DNA from: a bacterium
Lineage (GTDB): Bacteria > SM23-31 > JAUVVT01
Direction of reading: 5' to 3'
NCBI GenBank assembly: GCA_030616165.1
Contig: JAUWXV010000223.1
Location: forward strand, 1 to 5,935
Length of the DNA: 5,935 nucleotides
Position 1 is the first letter of the stretch. Each line of letters begins with the position of its first letter. The notes below the pieces were generated by a model. The model searched no databases, was not told where the DNA came from, and saw nothing but the letters and a program-made list of their open reading frames with translations. Shown one piece after another: positions 1 through 5,935 of the stretch. The position numbers and the translations under genes are program-made.

Positions 1-1168
1 GAGAGAGATTTCTCTTGAGAACACTACAACGGATGAATATATATCGTTTATGGGCGGTGGTGCTTATGACCATTTTATTCCTTCTGCTGTAGAACATATA
101 ATTTCAAGACCTGAATTTTACACCGCATATACGCCATATCAGGCAGAGGTAAGCCAGGGAACGCTTCAGACCATTTATGAATATCAGACAATGATATGTA
201 AACTTACTGGAATGGATGTCTCAAATGCTTCTTTATACGATGGTGGGTCTTCCGCTGCTGAAGCAGTGCTAATGGCTTGCAGTTTGAAAGAAAAAAATAA
301 AATTATAGTCCCAGGTTCTGTTAATCCTCTTTATCAATCAGTAATTAAAACTTATTGTTATGGTCAGGAGATTGAAATTATAGAACTTCCCGCAGAAAAT
401 GGTATAGTAGCTCCTGAATTGCTGGAAAAGAAGATTTCGGAAGAATGTGCAGGTATTGTTATTCAGCATCCTAATTTTTTTGGCTGTCTTGAAGATGTAT
501 TTTCCATCGAAAAAATTGTTCATAGTTCGGGGGGAATATTCATAGTTATCGTTGATCCTATTTCTCTTGGAATACTTAAGCCACCCGGAGAATACAATGC
601 TGATGTTGTTTGCGGAGAAGGTCAGTCAATAAGTAGTGAACTTAACTTTGGCGGTCCATATCTTGGAATACTTGCTGTAAAAAAATCATTGGTAAGAAGA
701 ATACCGGGAAGATTAGTGGGAAAAACTATTGATTCAGATGGAAATATTGGCTATGTTATGACTCTTCAGACCAGAGAACAACATATAAGGAGGGAAAAAG
801 CAACATCTAATATATGCACCAATCAAGCTCTAAACGCTCTCGCTGCATGTGTTTATCTTACACTACTCGGTAAAAATGGTATAAAAGAAGTGGCTTATCA
901 ATGTCTTCAGAAAAGTCACTATCTATCAGAAAAAATAACATCTATTGATGGTTATAAACTTAGGTTTAAACATCCATTTTTCAAAGAATTTACAATTGAA
1001 ACAAAAAAGAATCCGAGTGAGATTATTAATGCTTTATATAAAAAAGGGATTTTTGCCGGTATTGACATAGGTAAATTCGGCATTAAAAATTCGTTGTTAA
1101 TTACTGTAACTGAAAAGAGAACTCGAGAAGAGATGGAGTTTTTTGTTGATGAAATCAAAAAAGTTTGA
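1..1168 (+). CDS. gcvPA: Glycine dehydrogenase (decarboxylating) subunit 1, 5'-truncated by the window edge
   Basis: GcvPA is the non-PLP-lysine half of the two-subunit P-protein. With GcvPB it decarboxylates glycine and transfers the aminomethyl group to lipoylated GcvH in the cytoplasm. The frame is open from the first complete codon at position 2, giving 388 visible residues. The family normally has about 440-450, so roughly 50-60 N-terminal residues lie off the left edge. The ATG at 50 is internal: the residues before it (ending DEYISF) continue into the conserved [11 protein letters not shown] block. Family motifs are [14 protein letters not shown] (nt 119-160), QHPNFFG (464-484), DPISLG (554-571), NFGGPYLG (644-667) and [19 protein letters not shown] (770-826). 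No frameshift or missing block is seen. gcvPB starts 50 bases downstream, so the two are very likely co-transcribed. Family assignment is firm; the true start cannot be seen. Confidence 0.96.
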   Translation, partial: REISLENTTTDEYISFMGGGAYDHFIPSAVEHIISRPEFYTAYTPYQAEVSQGTLQTIYEYQTMICKLTGMDVSNASLYDGGSSAAEAVLMACSLKEKNKIIVPGSVNPLYQSVIKTYCYGQEIEIIELPAENGIVAPELLEKKISEECAGIVIQHPNFFGCLEDVFSIEKIVHSSGGIFIVIVDPISLGILKPPGEYNADVVCGEGQSISSELNFGGPYLGILAVKKSLVRRIPGRLVGKTIDSDGNIGYVMTLQTREQHIRREKATSNICTNQALNALAACVYLTLLGKNGIKEVAYQCLQKSHYLSEKITSIDGYKLRFKHPFFKEFTIETKKNPSEIINALYKKGIFAGIDIGKFGIKNSLLITVTEKRTREEMEFFVDEIKKV

Positions 1169-1218
1169 TTAATTTTATTAATTTTATACAATTTGATTTA
1201 ATGAATTAGATTTTAATA

Positions 1219-2667
1219 ATGGAAGAAAAACTGATTTTTGAAATAAGTTCTGCCGGTAAAAAAGGATATACTCTTCCCAAACTTGATATTCAAGATAAGA
1301 AGATAGACAAATTGATTCCTGCTGAATATCTTAGAGAATCTGATGCAGAACTTCCAGAGGTTAGTGAACCTGAAACTATAAGACACTTTATCAATTTATC
1401 AATAAAAAACCACCACATTGATAATGGATTTTACCCCCTTGGCTCGTGCACAATGAAATATAATCCCAAAATTAATGAGGAAACGGCTAAGTTTGATGGA
1501 TTTAGAAGAATTCATCCATTTGAAGATGAGAGATATGTCCAGGGCGCTCTTAGATTAATGAAAGAACTCGAAGATTATCTGTGCGAGATACTTGGGGTTG
1601 AGGCAGTTTCTTTACAGCCATCTGCGGGCTCTCAGGGAGAATTAACAGGAATTCTTATCGCCCGGAAATATTTCGAAAAGATGGGAGAAAAAAGGAGAAA
1701 GGTTATTATCCCCGATTCCGCTCACGGAACAAATCCATCCAGTGTTACAATTGGAGGATTTAATGCTTTTCAGATTAAATCGAACGAGAATGGAAGACTC
1801 GATATAGAGGAAATAAAAAGAGTTGTTGACGGTGATACTGCGCTCCTTATGGTTACAAATCCCAATACTCTTGGGATATTTGAGGAACAGATTTTTGAAA
1901 TTTCCAAAATAGTTCACCAGAAAGGTGCCTTGATGTATATGGATGGTGCAAACCTTAATGCTCTTATGGGGATTACAAGACCCGGTGATATGGGATTTGA
2001 TATTGTTCACATTAACCTCCACAAGACCTTTGCTACTCCACATGGTGGAGGCGGACCTGGTTCAGGTCCGATTGGTGTTGTTAATAAACTTGAACCATTT
2101 TTACCAATTCCAAGAATAATTAAAGAAGGGGATTCATATAGTTGGAATTATGATTGTCCTGATTCAATTGGAAAGGTTCACTCATTTTTTGGAAATTTCT
2201 CTGTATTTGTCAAAGCATATACTTATATCAGGGTTCTCGGTGCTGAAGGATTAAAAAATGTCAGTAAGAATGCAATAATAAACGCTAATTATCTTATGAA
2301 AAAACTTGAATATTATTTTACTATTCCTTATAATGACCATTGTATGCATGAATTTGTCGCATCTGGAGAGAATCTGAAAAAGTATGGAGTTAGAACAATA
2401 GATATAGCAAAGAGGCTTCTCGATTTTGGATTTCATTCACCTACAATTTATTTTCCGCTTATAGTAAAAGAAGCGTTAATGATTGAGCCTACAGAAACAG
2501 AATCTCGAGATACACTTGATTTATTTGCTGAGGTGTTGATAAAGATATTAGAGGAGGCGAAACGGAATCCAGAAATTTTGCGCAATTCGCCACACTGTAC
2601 ACCTATAAAAAGATTAGATGAGGTGAAAGCTGTGAGAGAACTTGATGTAAAATATGAAAAAGAATAA
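1219..2667 (+). CDS. gcvPB: Glycine dehydrogenase (decarboxylating) subunit 2, PLP-binding
   Basis: GcvPB is the PLP-carrying half of the glycine cleavage P-protein and acts as a heterotetramer with GcvPA. It is complete at 482 residues, a normal family length. Visible landmarks are YPLGSCTMKYNPK at 72-84, the AHGTNP loop at 168-173, MDGANLNA at 241-248, and NLHKTFATPHGGGGPGSGP at 266-284. In that last block K269 should be the Schiff-base lysine for PLP. The C-terminal region contains IEPTETESRDTLD, also typical of the family. The start is chosen because the N-terminus (MEEKLIFEISSAGKKG) matches where family members begin. There is no recognisable Shine-Dalgarno sequence before it, so translation may depend on coupling with gcvPA or on an AU-rich leader. 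The split gcvPA/gcvPB arrangement is usual in clostridia, Thermotogae, archaea and several candidate phyla, unlike the fused GcvP of enterobacteria and mitochondria. Confidence 0.97.
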   Translation: MEEKLIFEISSAGKKGYTLPKLDIQDKKIDKLIPAEYLRESDAELPEVSEPETIRHFINLSIKNHHIDNGFYPLGSCTMKYNPKINEETAKFDGFRRIHPFEDERYVQGALRLMKELEDYLCEILGVEAVSLQPSAGSQGELTGILIARKYFEKMGEKRRKVIIPDSAHGTNPSSVTIGGFNAFQIKSNENGRLDIEEIKRVVDGDTALLMVTNPNTLGIFEEQIFEISKIVHQKGALMYMDGANLNALMGITRPGDMGFDIVHINLHKTFATPHGGGGPGSGPIGVVNKLEPFLPIPRIIKEGDSYSWNYDCPDSIGKVHSFFGNFSVFVKAYTYIRVLGAEGLKNVSKNAIINANYLMKKLEYYFTIPYNDHCMHEFVASGENLKKYGVRTIDIAKRLLDFGFHSPTIYFPLIVKEALMIEPTETESRDTLDLFAEVLIKILEEAKRNPEILRNSPHCTPIKRLDEVKAVRELDVKYEKE

Positions 2668-2697
2668 CCCAATTTATTTAATCTTAAGGAATTAACT

Positions 2698-2910
2698 ATG
2701 TTAGATAAAGAATTACTTGATATACTTGCATGTCCTAAATGCAATGGCAAAATAGTAGTCAGGGATGAAAGTGGAAAAGAGGAAATAAAACAAACCGACC
2801 TTGAGTACGACGAAAAAAATCAAAGATTAATCTGTCATAACTGCCGTCTTAAGTTCAAAATTGAGGACGATATTCCTATAATGTTAATCGATGAAACAGA
2901 AAGTTTTTAA
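2698..2910 (+). CDS. UPF0434/Trm112-like zinc-ribbon protein
   Basis: This is a 70-residue protein of the Trm112/YcaR (UPF0434) type. It opens with the family signature LLDILACPKCNGKIV, and the C-terminal part has an LICHNCRLKFKIEDDIPIML block. Two Cys pairs, C12/C15 and C46/C49, could hold a zinc ion; some family members lack one pair. Eukaryotic and archaeal Trm112 stabilises and activates SAM-dependent methyltransferases acting on tRNA, rRNA and release factors. The bacterial proteins are less well understood, so a methyltransferase-partner role here is inference. It lies 30 bases after gcvPB with an AAGGA site at 2686-2690, 7 bases before the ATG, which supports the start and an operon with the gcv genes. 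It is slightly longer than the common 60 residues, because of a charged insert around residues 23-40. Confidence 0.88.
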   Translation: MLDKELLDILACPKCNGKIVVRDESGKEEIKQTDLEYDEKNQRLICHNCRLKFKIEDDIPIMLIDETESF

Positions 2911-2970
2911 AAAGTTTATTTTCCTTATTAAAATCGGAGAAAAAAATAATTGCTTTCAAAAATTAGAGTA

Positions 2971-3000
2971 TTGTCAAAGTAATATTTAGAATATTATAAG
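2971..3000 (+). promoter_or_regulatory. Probable sigma70-type promoter for the HU/IHF gene
   Basis: TTGTCA at 2971-2976 and TATAAG at 2995-3000 each match the consensus hexamers at five of six positions and are separated by 18 bases. Transcription would start near 3007 and give a leader of about 87 bases. A weaker alternative, TTGCTT at 3026-3031 and TATCTT at 3049-3054 with a 17-base spacer, lies closer to the gene. AT-rich DNA yields chance matches, so this rests on hexamer quality and on its position in the gap before a gene with its own strong ribosome binding site. Confidence 0.45.
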
Positions 3001-3080
3001 ATTTTGAAAATTAAGAAAATAATAGTTGCTTTTTTTTTATTATTTTATTATCTTTTAATAAGAGTTTTTGTATATATTTA

Positions 3081-3087
3081 GGAGGAG
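3081..3087 (+). promoter_or_regulatory. Strong Shine-Dalgarno site of the HU/IHF gene
   Basis: GGAGGAG lies 6 bases before the ATG at 3094. It is the strongest ribosome binding site in the window, fits a highly expressed nucleoid protein, and fixes the start codon. Confidence 0.85.
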
Positions 3088-3093
3088 AGTAGT

Positions 3094-3402
3094 ATGAAGA
3101 CCTTTGTGAAAAAGGATGTAGTAAAGATAGTTTCTCAAAAAACAGGATATACGCACGAAAAAGTTGCACCCATAGTCGATGGAGCATTTAAAGTATTAAC
3201 GAATATCCTGTCAAATGCAAGCCCGGAAGTAAGGGTCGAAATAAGGGGCTTCGGTGTTCTTGGTGTGAAGAAAGCAAAAGCAAAACCAAAAGCAAGAAAT
3301 CCAAAAACAAATGAAGTTATTTATGTCCCACCTCATAAAAAGGCTTTTTTTAAACCAGGAAAATTGCTTATGAAAGCTTTACAAAAGCCTTTGGATAGTT
3401 AG
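3094..3402 (+). CDS. HU/IHF-family nucleoid DNA-binding protein
   Basis: This is a small basic histone-like protein that binds and bends DNA as a dimer in the nucleoid. It is complete at 102 residues, within the 90-105 range of the family. Residues 1-45 form the helical dimerisation part. RGFG at 51-54 is the conserved turn into the beta-arms. The arm region 57-82 is very lysine-rich and contains ARNPKTNE, where P70 corresponds to the proline that intercalates between base pairs. FKPGK at 86-90 and a final helix close the fold. Whether it works as an HU homodimer or an IHF-like subunit cannot be told from one gene. The start is fixed by the GGAGGAG site 6 bases upstream. The gap of 183 bases before it, with a promoter-like sequence, suggests its own transcription unit. 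Confidence 0.95.
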   Translation: MKTFVKKDVVKIVSQKTGYTHEKVAPIVDGAFKVLTNILSNASPEVRVEIRGFGVLGVKKAKAKPKARNPKTNEVIYVPPHKKAFFKPGKLLMKALQKPLDS

Positions 3403-3439
3403 TTAATAATTTATATTGGGAAATTTATTTATGTAATAA

Positions 3440-3895
3440 ATGAGATATAATTTTATTTATTTTCTAATTATATTATGTCTATTTTTTAATTTGTCTGGGT
3501 TATTCTTTTTATCATTGGAAGCTATTGGGTTTAATGCATTATTAAGGTTCAAAGATTTTTTATATAAATCTCCTGCTGATTATAATAAGAGAAAAAAAGG
3601 GTTAATTGCCCTTTCTTTTTTTGTTTTAGTCACTATCTTTATTATTTTCAGAGTCGAAAGTTTCGATGTTATAGGATTGAATGTTTTATTTATATTAACT
3701 TATTTAGGCATTATACTTTACTTCCTATTTTTTATTATATTTTTCTGGATAAGTAAAATAGTTTCTGCTGTATTCTGGATGGAATCAAAATTTAACAAGG
3801 GAATAATTGGAATAATTGGTTTTATTTTCCTATCAATCGGTATTTCTTTACAAACTGCTCTAAACCTTTATTTACTCTCCTATAAAAGAATATAA
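3440..3895 (+). CDS. Unrecognised four-helix integral membrane protein
   Basis: I do not recognise a family. The 151-residue product is extremely hydrophobic, rich in Phe, Ile and Leu, with likely membrane helices near residues 5-27, 54-70, 76-105 (long, possibly two short helices) and 120-146. A basic loop at 47-54 (DYNKRKKG) and the basic end YKRI suggest that those segments face the cytoplasm. There are no charged residues of catalytic type inside helices, no cysteine motif and no cleavable signal peptide beyond the first helix. A short in-frame repeat gives GIIGIIG at 121-127. No Shine-Dalgarno site precedes the ATG; the nearest purine run, GGGA at 3418-3421, is too far. It starts 37 bases after the HU stop and could be read through from that gene. 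The long open frame with coherent helix spacing argues that it is real. Function is unknown. Confidence 0.65.
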   Translation: MRYNFIYFLIILCLFFNLSGLFFLSLEAIGFNALLRFKDFLYKSPADYNKRKKGLIALSFFVLVTIFIIFRVESFDVIGLNVLFILTYLGIILYFLFFIIFFWISKIVSAVFWMESKFNKGIIGIIGFIFLSIGISLQTALNLYLLSYKRI

Positions 3896-4114
3896 ATTAT
3901 TAAAAAGATTTAGCAAATTTTTAAATTCGAAACTTTTTAAAGGACTGCAGAAAAAATTAATCGTTTCAATCTTTCGACTAATAGAGATTTAATAATTTCG
4001 GGTTTGTTGCTTTGAGATGGATTAGAAATAATATAAAGATTTTTTATTATCTTATTTTTCAAAAAAAATGAAGTATTAAATCATATTAAAATAATAAAAT
4101 CATTACTTGATGAG
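3896..4114 (+). other. AT-rich non-coding gap before the serine hydrolase gene
   Basis: These 219 bases hold no credible gene. An inverted repeat pairs 3900-3907 (TTAAAAAG) with 3933-3940 (CTTTTTAA), but the stem is nearly all A/T and has a 25-base loop and no T tract, so it is not a convincing terminator. A weak promoter-like pair, TTGCTT at 4007-4012 and TATAAA at 4032-4037 with a 19-base spacer, could serve the downstream gene. I would not rely on it. Confidence 0.3.
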
Positions 4115-5203
4115 ATGGTTGATAATTTCGATTTTTTAGAGAAAACATCAGATAATATTGAATTTATGGTAAATAATGCTATTAATGAAAGAGTATTTCC
4201 GGGCTGCGTATTTTTAGTTTCATATTTCGGGAAAACTATATTCCGTAAAGGTTTCGGATACTTCGATTATAGTGATAAATCCAGAAAAATAGATAAAGAT
4301 ACTATATATGACCTTGCGTCACTTACAAAGGTAATAGCAACTGTTCCGGCTGTTATGATACTAAAAGACAAGGGTGAAATTGATCTGGACAAAAAAGTTA
4401 ATTATTACTTACCTGAATTTAAAGGTAAATATAAAAATCGTGTGAAAATAAGGAACTTATTATCTCATTCTTCTGGACTGCCGGCGTGGAAACCACTTTT
4501 TGAAACATCAAATAATAAAACAAATTTATTAGAAAACTTATATAAAGTTCCACTTGAATATATTCCAGAAACTGATTGTGAATACAGTGATTTAGGATTT
4601 ATTCTGCTCGGTGAAATTATTGAAAGAATAGTATCAAATCCACTGGATAAGTTTTGCAGAAATTATATATTTAAACCATTAAAAATGAACAGTACTTATT
4701 TTTGTCCTCCGAAGAGGATGAAAAAAAATGTTCCTTCAACAGAACATTGTCCCTGGAGGGGAAGAATTATACAAGGGGAAGTTCATGATGATAACGCTTA
4801 TGTTATGGGAGGTGTTTCGGCACATGCCGGGCTTTTCAGCAATGTAACCGATATCGCCGTATTTTGTCAAATGATTTTGAATGGTGGAACTTATAATGGA
4901 GTAAGTTTAATTAATTCTGATACAATAAGAGAATTTACGAAAAGAGTGGAAAATATAAATCAATGTAAGTGGGCACTTGGGTGGAGGATATTCATGGGCG
5001 AAAATGATATTATGGGGAGTCTCTTTTCCGAACGCTCTTTTGGACACTTAGGTTATACTGGAACATCTATATGGATTGACCCTGAAAGGGAACTTTTTAC
5101 TATTCTTCTTACTAATAGGGTTCACCCTACAAGCGAAAATAAAAAAATATCAGATTTCAGGCCTGCTCTTCATGATGAAATTATGAAGTTTATTAGAGTA
5201 TGA
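4115..5203 (+). CDS. Serine hydrolase of the class C beta-lactamase/PBP fold, predicted cytoplasmic
   Basis: This is a 362-residue protein of the beta-lactamase-related family (AmpC/esterase/D-Ala-D-Ala-peptidase fold). The catalytic SxxK is S69-L-T-K72 in DLASLTKV. The second motif is Y157-S-D in CEYSDLGFILLG, and the third is H311-L-G313 in FGHLGYTGTS. The block GEVHDDNAYVMGGVSAHAGLFS (starting at residue 221) and the C-terminal RPALHDEIM are typical of the subfamily that includes E. coli YfeW and the hydrolase domains fused or adjacent to NagZ-type enzymes in other bacteria. No signal peptide or lipobox is present; the N-terminus is acidic and polar, so the protein is probably cytoplasmic. 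A role on peptide or ester bonds in cell-wall recycling is an inference from subfamily context; true beta-lactamase activity is unlikely. The start at 4115 lacks a Shine-Dalgarno site. M18 is a possible alternative start. Confidence 0.9.
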   Translation: MVDNFDFLEKTSDNIEFMVNNAINERVFPGCVFLVSYFGKTIFRKGFGYFDYSDKSRKIDKDTIYDLASLTKVIATVPAVMILKDKGEIDLDKKVNYYLPEFKGKYKNRVKIRNLLSHSSGLPAWKPLFETSNNKTNLLENLYKVPLEYIPETDCEYSDLGFILLGEIIERIVSNPLDKFCRNYIFKPLKMNSTYFCPPKRMKKNVPSTEHCPWRGRIIQGEVHDDNAYVMGGVSAHAGLFSNVTDIAVFCQMILNGGTYNGVSLINSDTIREFTKRVENINQCKWALGWRIFMGENDIMGSLFSERSFGHLGYTGTSIWIDPERELFTILLTNRVHPTSENKKISDFRPALHDEIMKFIRV

Positions 5204-5209
5204 AAGTAG

Positions 5210-5228
5210 TTATTTCTTCGGAAAATAA
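5210..5228 (+). repeat. Inverted repeat able to form a UUCG-tetraloop hairpin
   Basis: TTATTTC (5210-5216) and GAAAATAA (5221-5228) enclose TTCG. In RNA this gives a seven-pair stem with one bulged A and a C(UUCG)G tetraloop, an unusually stable loop. It begins 7 bases after the serine hydrolase stop. There is no T tract on its 3' side, so it is not a standard intrinsic terminator. A 3'-end stabiliser or processing boundary is possible. Confidence 0.45.
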
Positions 5229-5239
5229 AATGTAGGAAT

Positions 5240-5251
5240 TCGATTTATCGA
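5240..5251. promoter_or_regulatory. Perfect 12-base palindrome, possible operator
   Basis: TCGAT and ATCGA flank a TT centre, a perfect dyad that stands out in AT-rich surroundings. It ends 5 bases before a TATATT (5257-5262) that could be a -10 element, a position where a bound dimer would block RNA polymerase. There is no clear -35, and no regulator is seen in the window, so the operator reading is speculative. Confidence 0.25.
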
Positions 5252-5298
5252 GCACGTATATTACTCATAGCCTTGCAGTGAATTGGGAATAATTTTTT

Positions 5299-5304
5299 AA
5301 GGAG
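5299..5304 (+). promoter_or_regulatory. Shine-Dalgarno site of the glycyl radical enzyme gene
   Basis: AAGGAG lies 10 bases before the ATG at 5315. The spacing is a little long but acceptable. It picks this ATG as the start of the frame that leaves the window. Confidence 0.7.
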
Positions 5305-5314
5305 AAATAATATT

Positions 5315-5935
5315 ATGAGTAATTTGGATTTTTCCGAAGTATTGAGCATAAAAAGGCTGAGGAAGGGTATAGAGGCAATAAAGAGAGCGAATCTCAGCGC
5401 TAAAAGGCTTGATGGATGGTTCTTTGTTCAAGAAATTAGGATGAATAAATTAAAAGAATTAATAAAAAGTGGGAGAAAATATTCCAAATCACAGATTCAG
5501 GCAGAACTTTTAAATGAAGTAATTAAAAAACTCCCTTTAAAAATTAGAAATGGTGAGGTTTTTGCAGGAACAGAGGATGATGCTTTTTCAAGGACTTATG
5601 CATTGATAAATCCAAACTTTAAGGTTGAAACTTTCGAAGGTTACTGCGATGTTATGGTTGTTTACAATGATATTACACCAAATAAAAGAAAAGGACTCAC
5701 GAAGGAGAGGATTGATATTGTTCGCAATTTCTGGGCTGAATATGAATATGCAGAGCAATTATCTGAGGTTTATTCATCTACGGGTCTTGAGACCAGGGAG
5801 GTTGCATATTTTGTGGAACAGGTTACTGGACATACCATCTGTGATTTCAGACCTGCATTAAAAGATGGGATTAAAAGTATTATTGAAAAAGCCAGAGAAA
5901 AAAAGAAAGTCAATAAGAATGATTTTGAAAAGAGC
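5315..5935 (+). CDS. Probable glycyl radical enzyme (pyruvate formate-lyase family), N-terminal part, 3'-truncated by the window edge
   Basis: The frame is open from 5315 to the last base, giving 207 residues without a stop. The block FAGTEDDAFSRTYALINP (83-100), followed by VETFEGYCD (104-112) and VYNDI (116-120), resembles the N-terminal PFL domain of glycyl radical enzymes. So does GHTICDFRPALKDGIKSIIE (172-191), which corresponds to the conserved GH...D...L..G...I stretch before the substrate-binding barrel. Such enzymes are about 750-900 residues, so about three quarters of the protein is missing. The active-site cysteine and the C-terminal glycyl radical motif would lie beyond the edge and cannot be checked. 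The first 75 residues are basic and helical. Substrate cannot be predicted: the family covers PFL, diol and choline lyases, decarboxylases and others. An AAGGAG site supports the start. A radical-SAM activase gene would be expected nearby, outside the window. Confidence 0.72.
   Translation, partial: MSNLDFSEVLSIKRLRKGIEAIKRANLSAKRLDGWFFVQEIRMNKLKELIKSGRKYSKSQIQAELLNEVIKKLPLKIRNGEVFAGTEDDAFSRTYALINPNFKVETFEGYCDVMVVYNDITPNKRKGLTKERIDIVRNFWAEYEYAEQLSEVYSSTGLETREVAYFVEQVTGHTICDFRPALKDGIKSIIEKAREKKKVNKNDFEKS

Noticed and set aside
50-52. ATG as the start of gcvPA
   Set aside because: The frame is open back to position 2 and the upstream residues continue the family alignment. The conserved [11 protein letters not shown] block follows at once, so this Met is internal.
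338-523. Minus-strand open frame of 61 codons
   Set aside because: It lies wholly inside gcvPA, its product resembles no family, and it has no ribosome binding context. It is a shadow.
952-1191. Minus-strand open frame of 79 codons
   Set aside because: It is antisense to the 3' end of gcvPA, and its hydrophobic product reflects AT-rich reverse-strand codons.
1642-2043. Minus-strand open frame of 133 codons
   Set aside because: It is antisense to the most conserved core of gcvPB, including the PLP-lysine region. Its translation has no recognisable domain.
2251-2750. Two minus-strand open frames (2251-2436 and 2448-2750)
   Set aside because: Both overlap gcvPB, and the second also overlaps the UPF0434 gene. 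Neither has any domain or start signal.
3423-3441. ATTTATT/AATAAAT inverted repeat overlapping the start of the membrane protein gene
   Set aside because: The seven A/T pairs around a 5-base loop are too weak to count as a terminator or translational switch in DNA this AT-rich.
3800-3819. GGAATAATT tandem repeat
   Set aside because: It has only two copies in frame, giving GIIGIIG inside a membrane helix. This is ordinary low-complexity coding sequence.
3900-3940. TTAAAAAG/CTTTTTAA repeat as a terminator for the membrane protein gene
   Set aside because: The stem has a single G-C pair and the loop is 25 bases, with no following T run.
5156-5860. DFRPAL shared by the serine hydrolase C-terminus and the glycyl radical enzyme fragment
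   Set aside because: RPALHD-type ends are common in the hydrolase subfamily, and the radical enzyme stretch has its own conserved context. The codons differ and there is no wider similarity, so this is coincidence.
5625-5861. Plus-strand open frame of 78 codons
   Set aside because: It lies in another frame within the glycyl radical enzyme gene, whose own frame shows strong family motifs throughout this interval.

Overview
The window is a gene-dense, AT-rich bacterial chromosome segment with every supported gene on the + strand. Nothing points to a phage, plasmid or insertion sequence. The gene content suits an anaerobic or facultatively anaerobic bacterium: a two-subunit glycine decarboxylase P-protein, and what looks like the N-terminal part of a glycyl radical enzyme. 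The composition and the mix of strong and absent Shine-Dalgarno sites would fit several poorly cultured lineages, for example FCB-group or WOR-3-like bacteria. The window carries no phylogenetic marker that settles this, so the lineage is a guess.

Layout. Positions 1-2667 hold the 3' part of gcvPA and the complete gcvPB, which together form the P-protein of the glycine cleavage system. A 70-residue UPF0434/Trm112-like zinc-ribbon protein follows 30 bases later (2698-2910) and is probably in the same transcript. An AT-rich gap (2911-3093) with a good sigma70-type promoter and a T9 tract precedes a complete HU/IHF-family DNA-binding protein (3094-3402) that has a near-perfect ribosome binding site. 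Next is an unrecognised 151-residue membrane protein (3440-3895), then a 219-base AT-rich gap. A class C beta-lactamase-fold serine hydrolase without a signal peptide occupies 4115-5203. A 111-base gap with two dyad symmetries leads to a reading frame that starts at 5315 and runs off the right edge. It resembles the N-terminal region of pyruvate formate-lyase-type glycyl radical enzymes.

How the genes work together. GcvPA and GcvPB form one PLP enzyme that decarboxylates glycine and passes the aminomethyl group to the lipoyl arm of GcvH; gcvT and gcvH are probably upstream, outside the window. The remaining genes show no obvious shared pathway. HU, the membrane protein, the serine hydrolase and the glycyl radical enzyme are probably separate or loosely linked transcription units. 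I found no convincing new multi-gene system. The parts most worth a second look are the glycyl radical enzyme with its structured leader, the Trm112-like gene next to gcvPB, and the orphan membrane protein.
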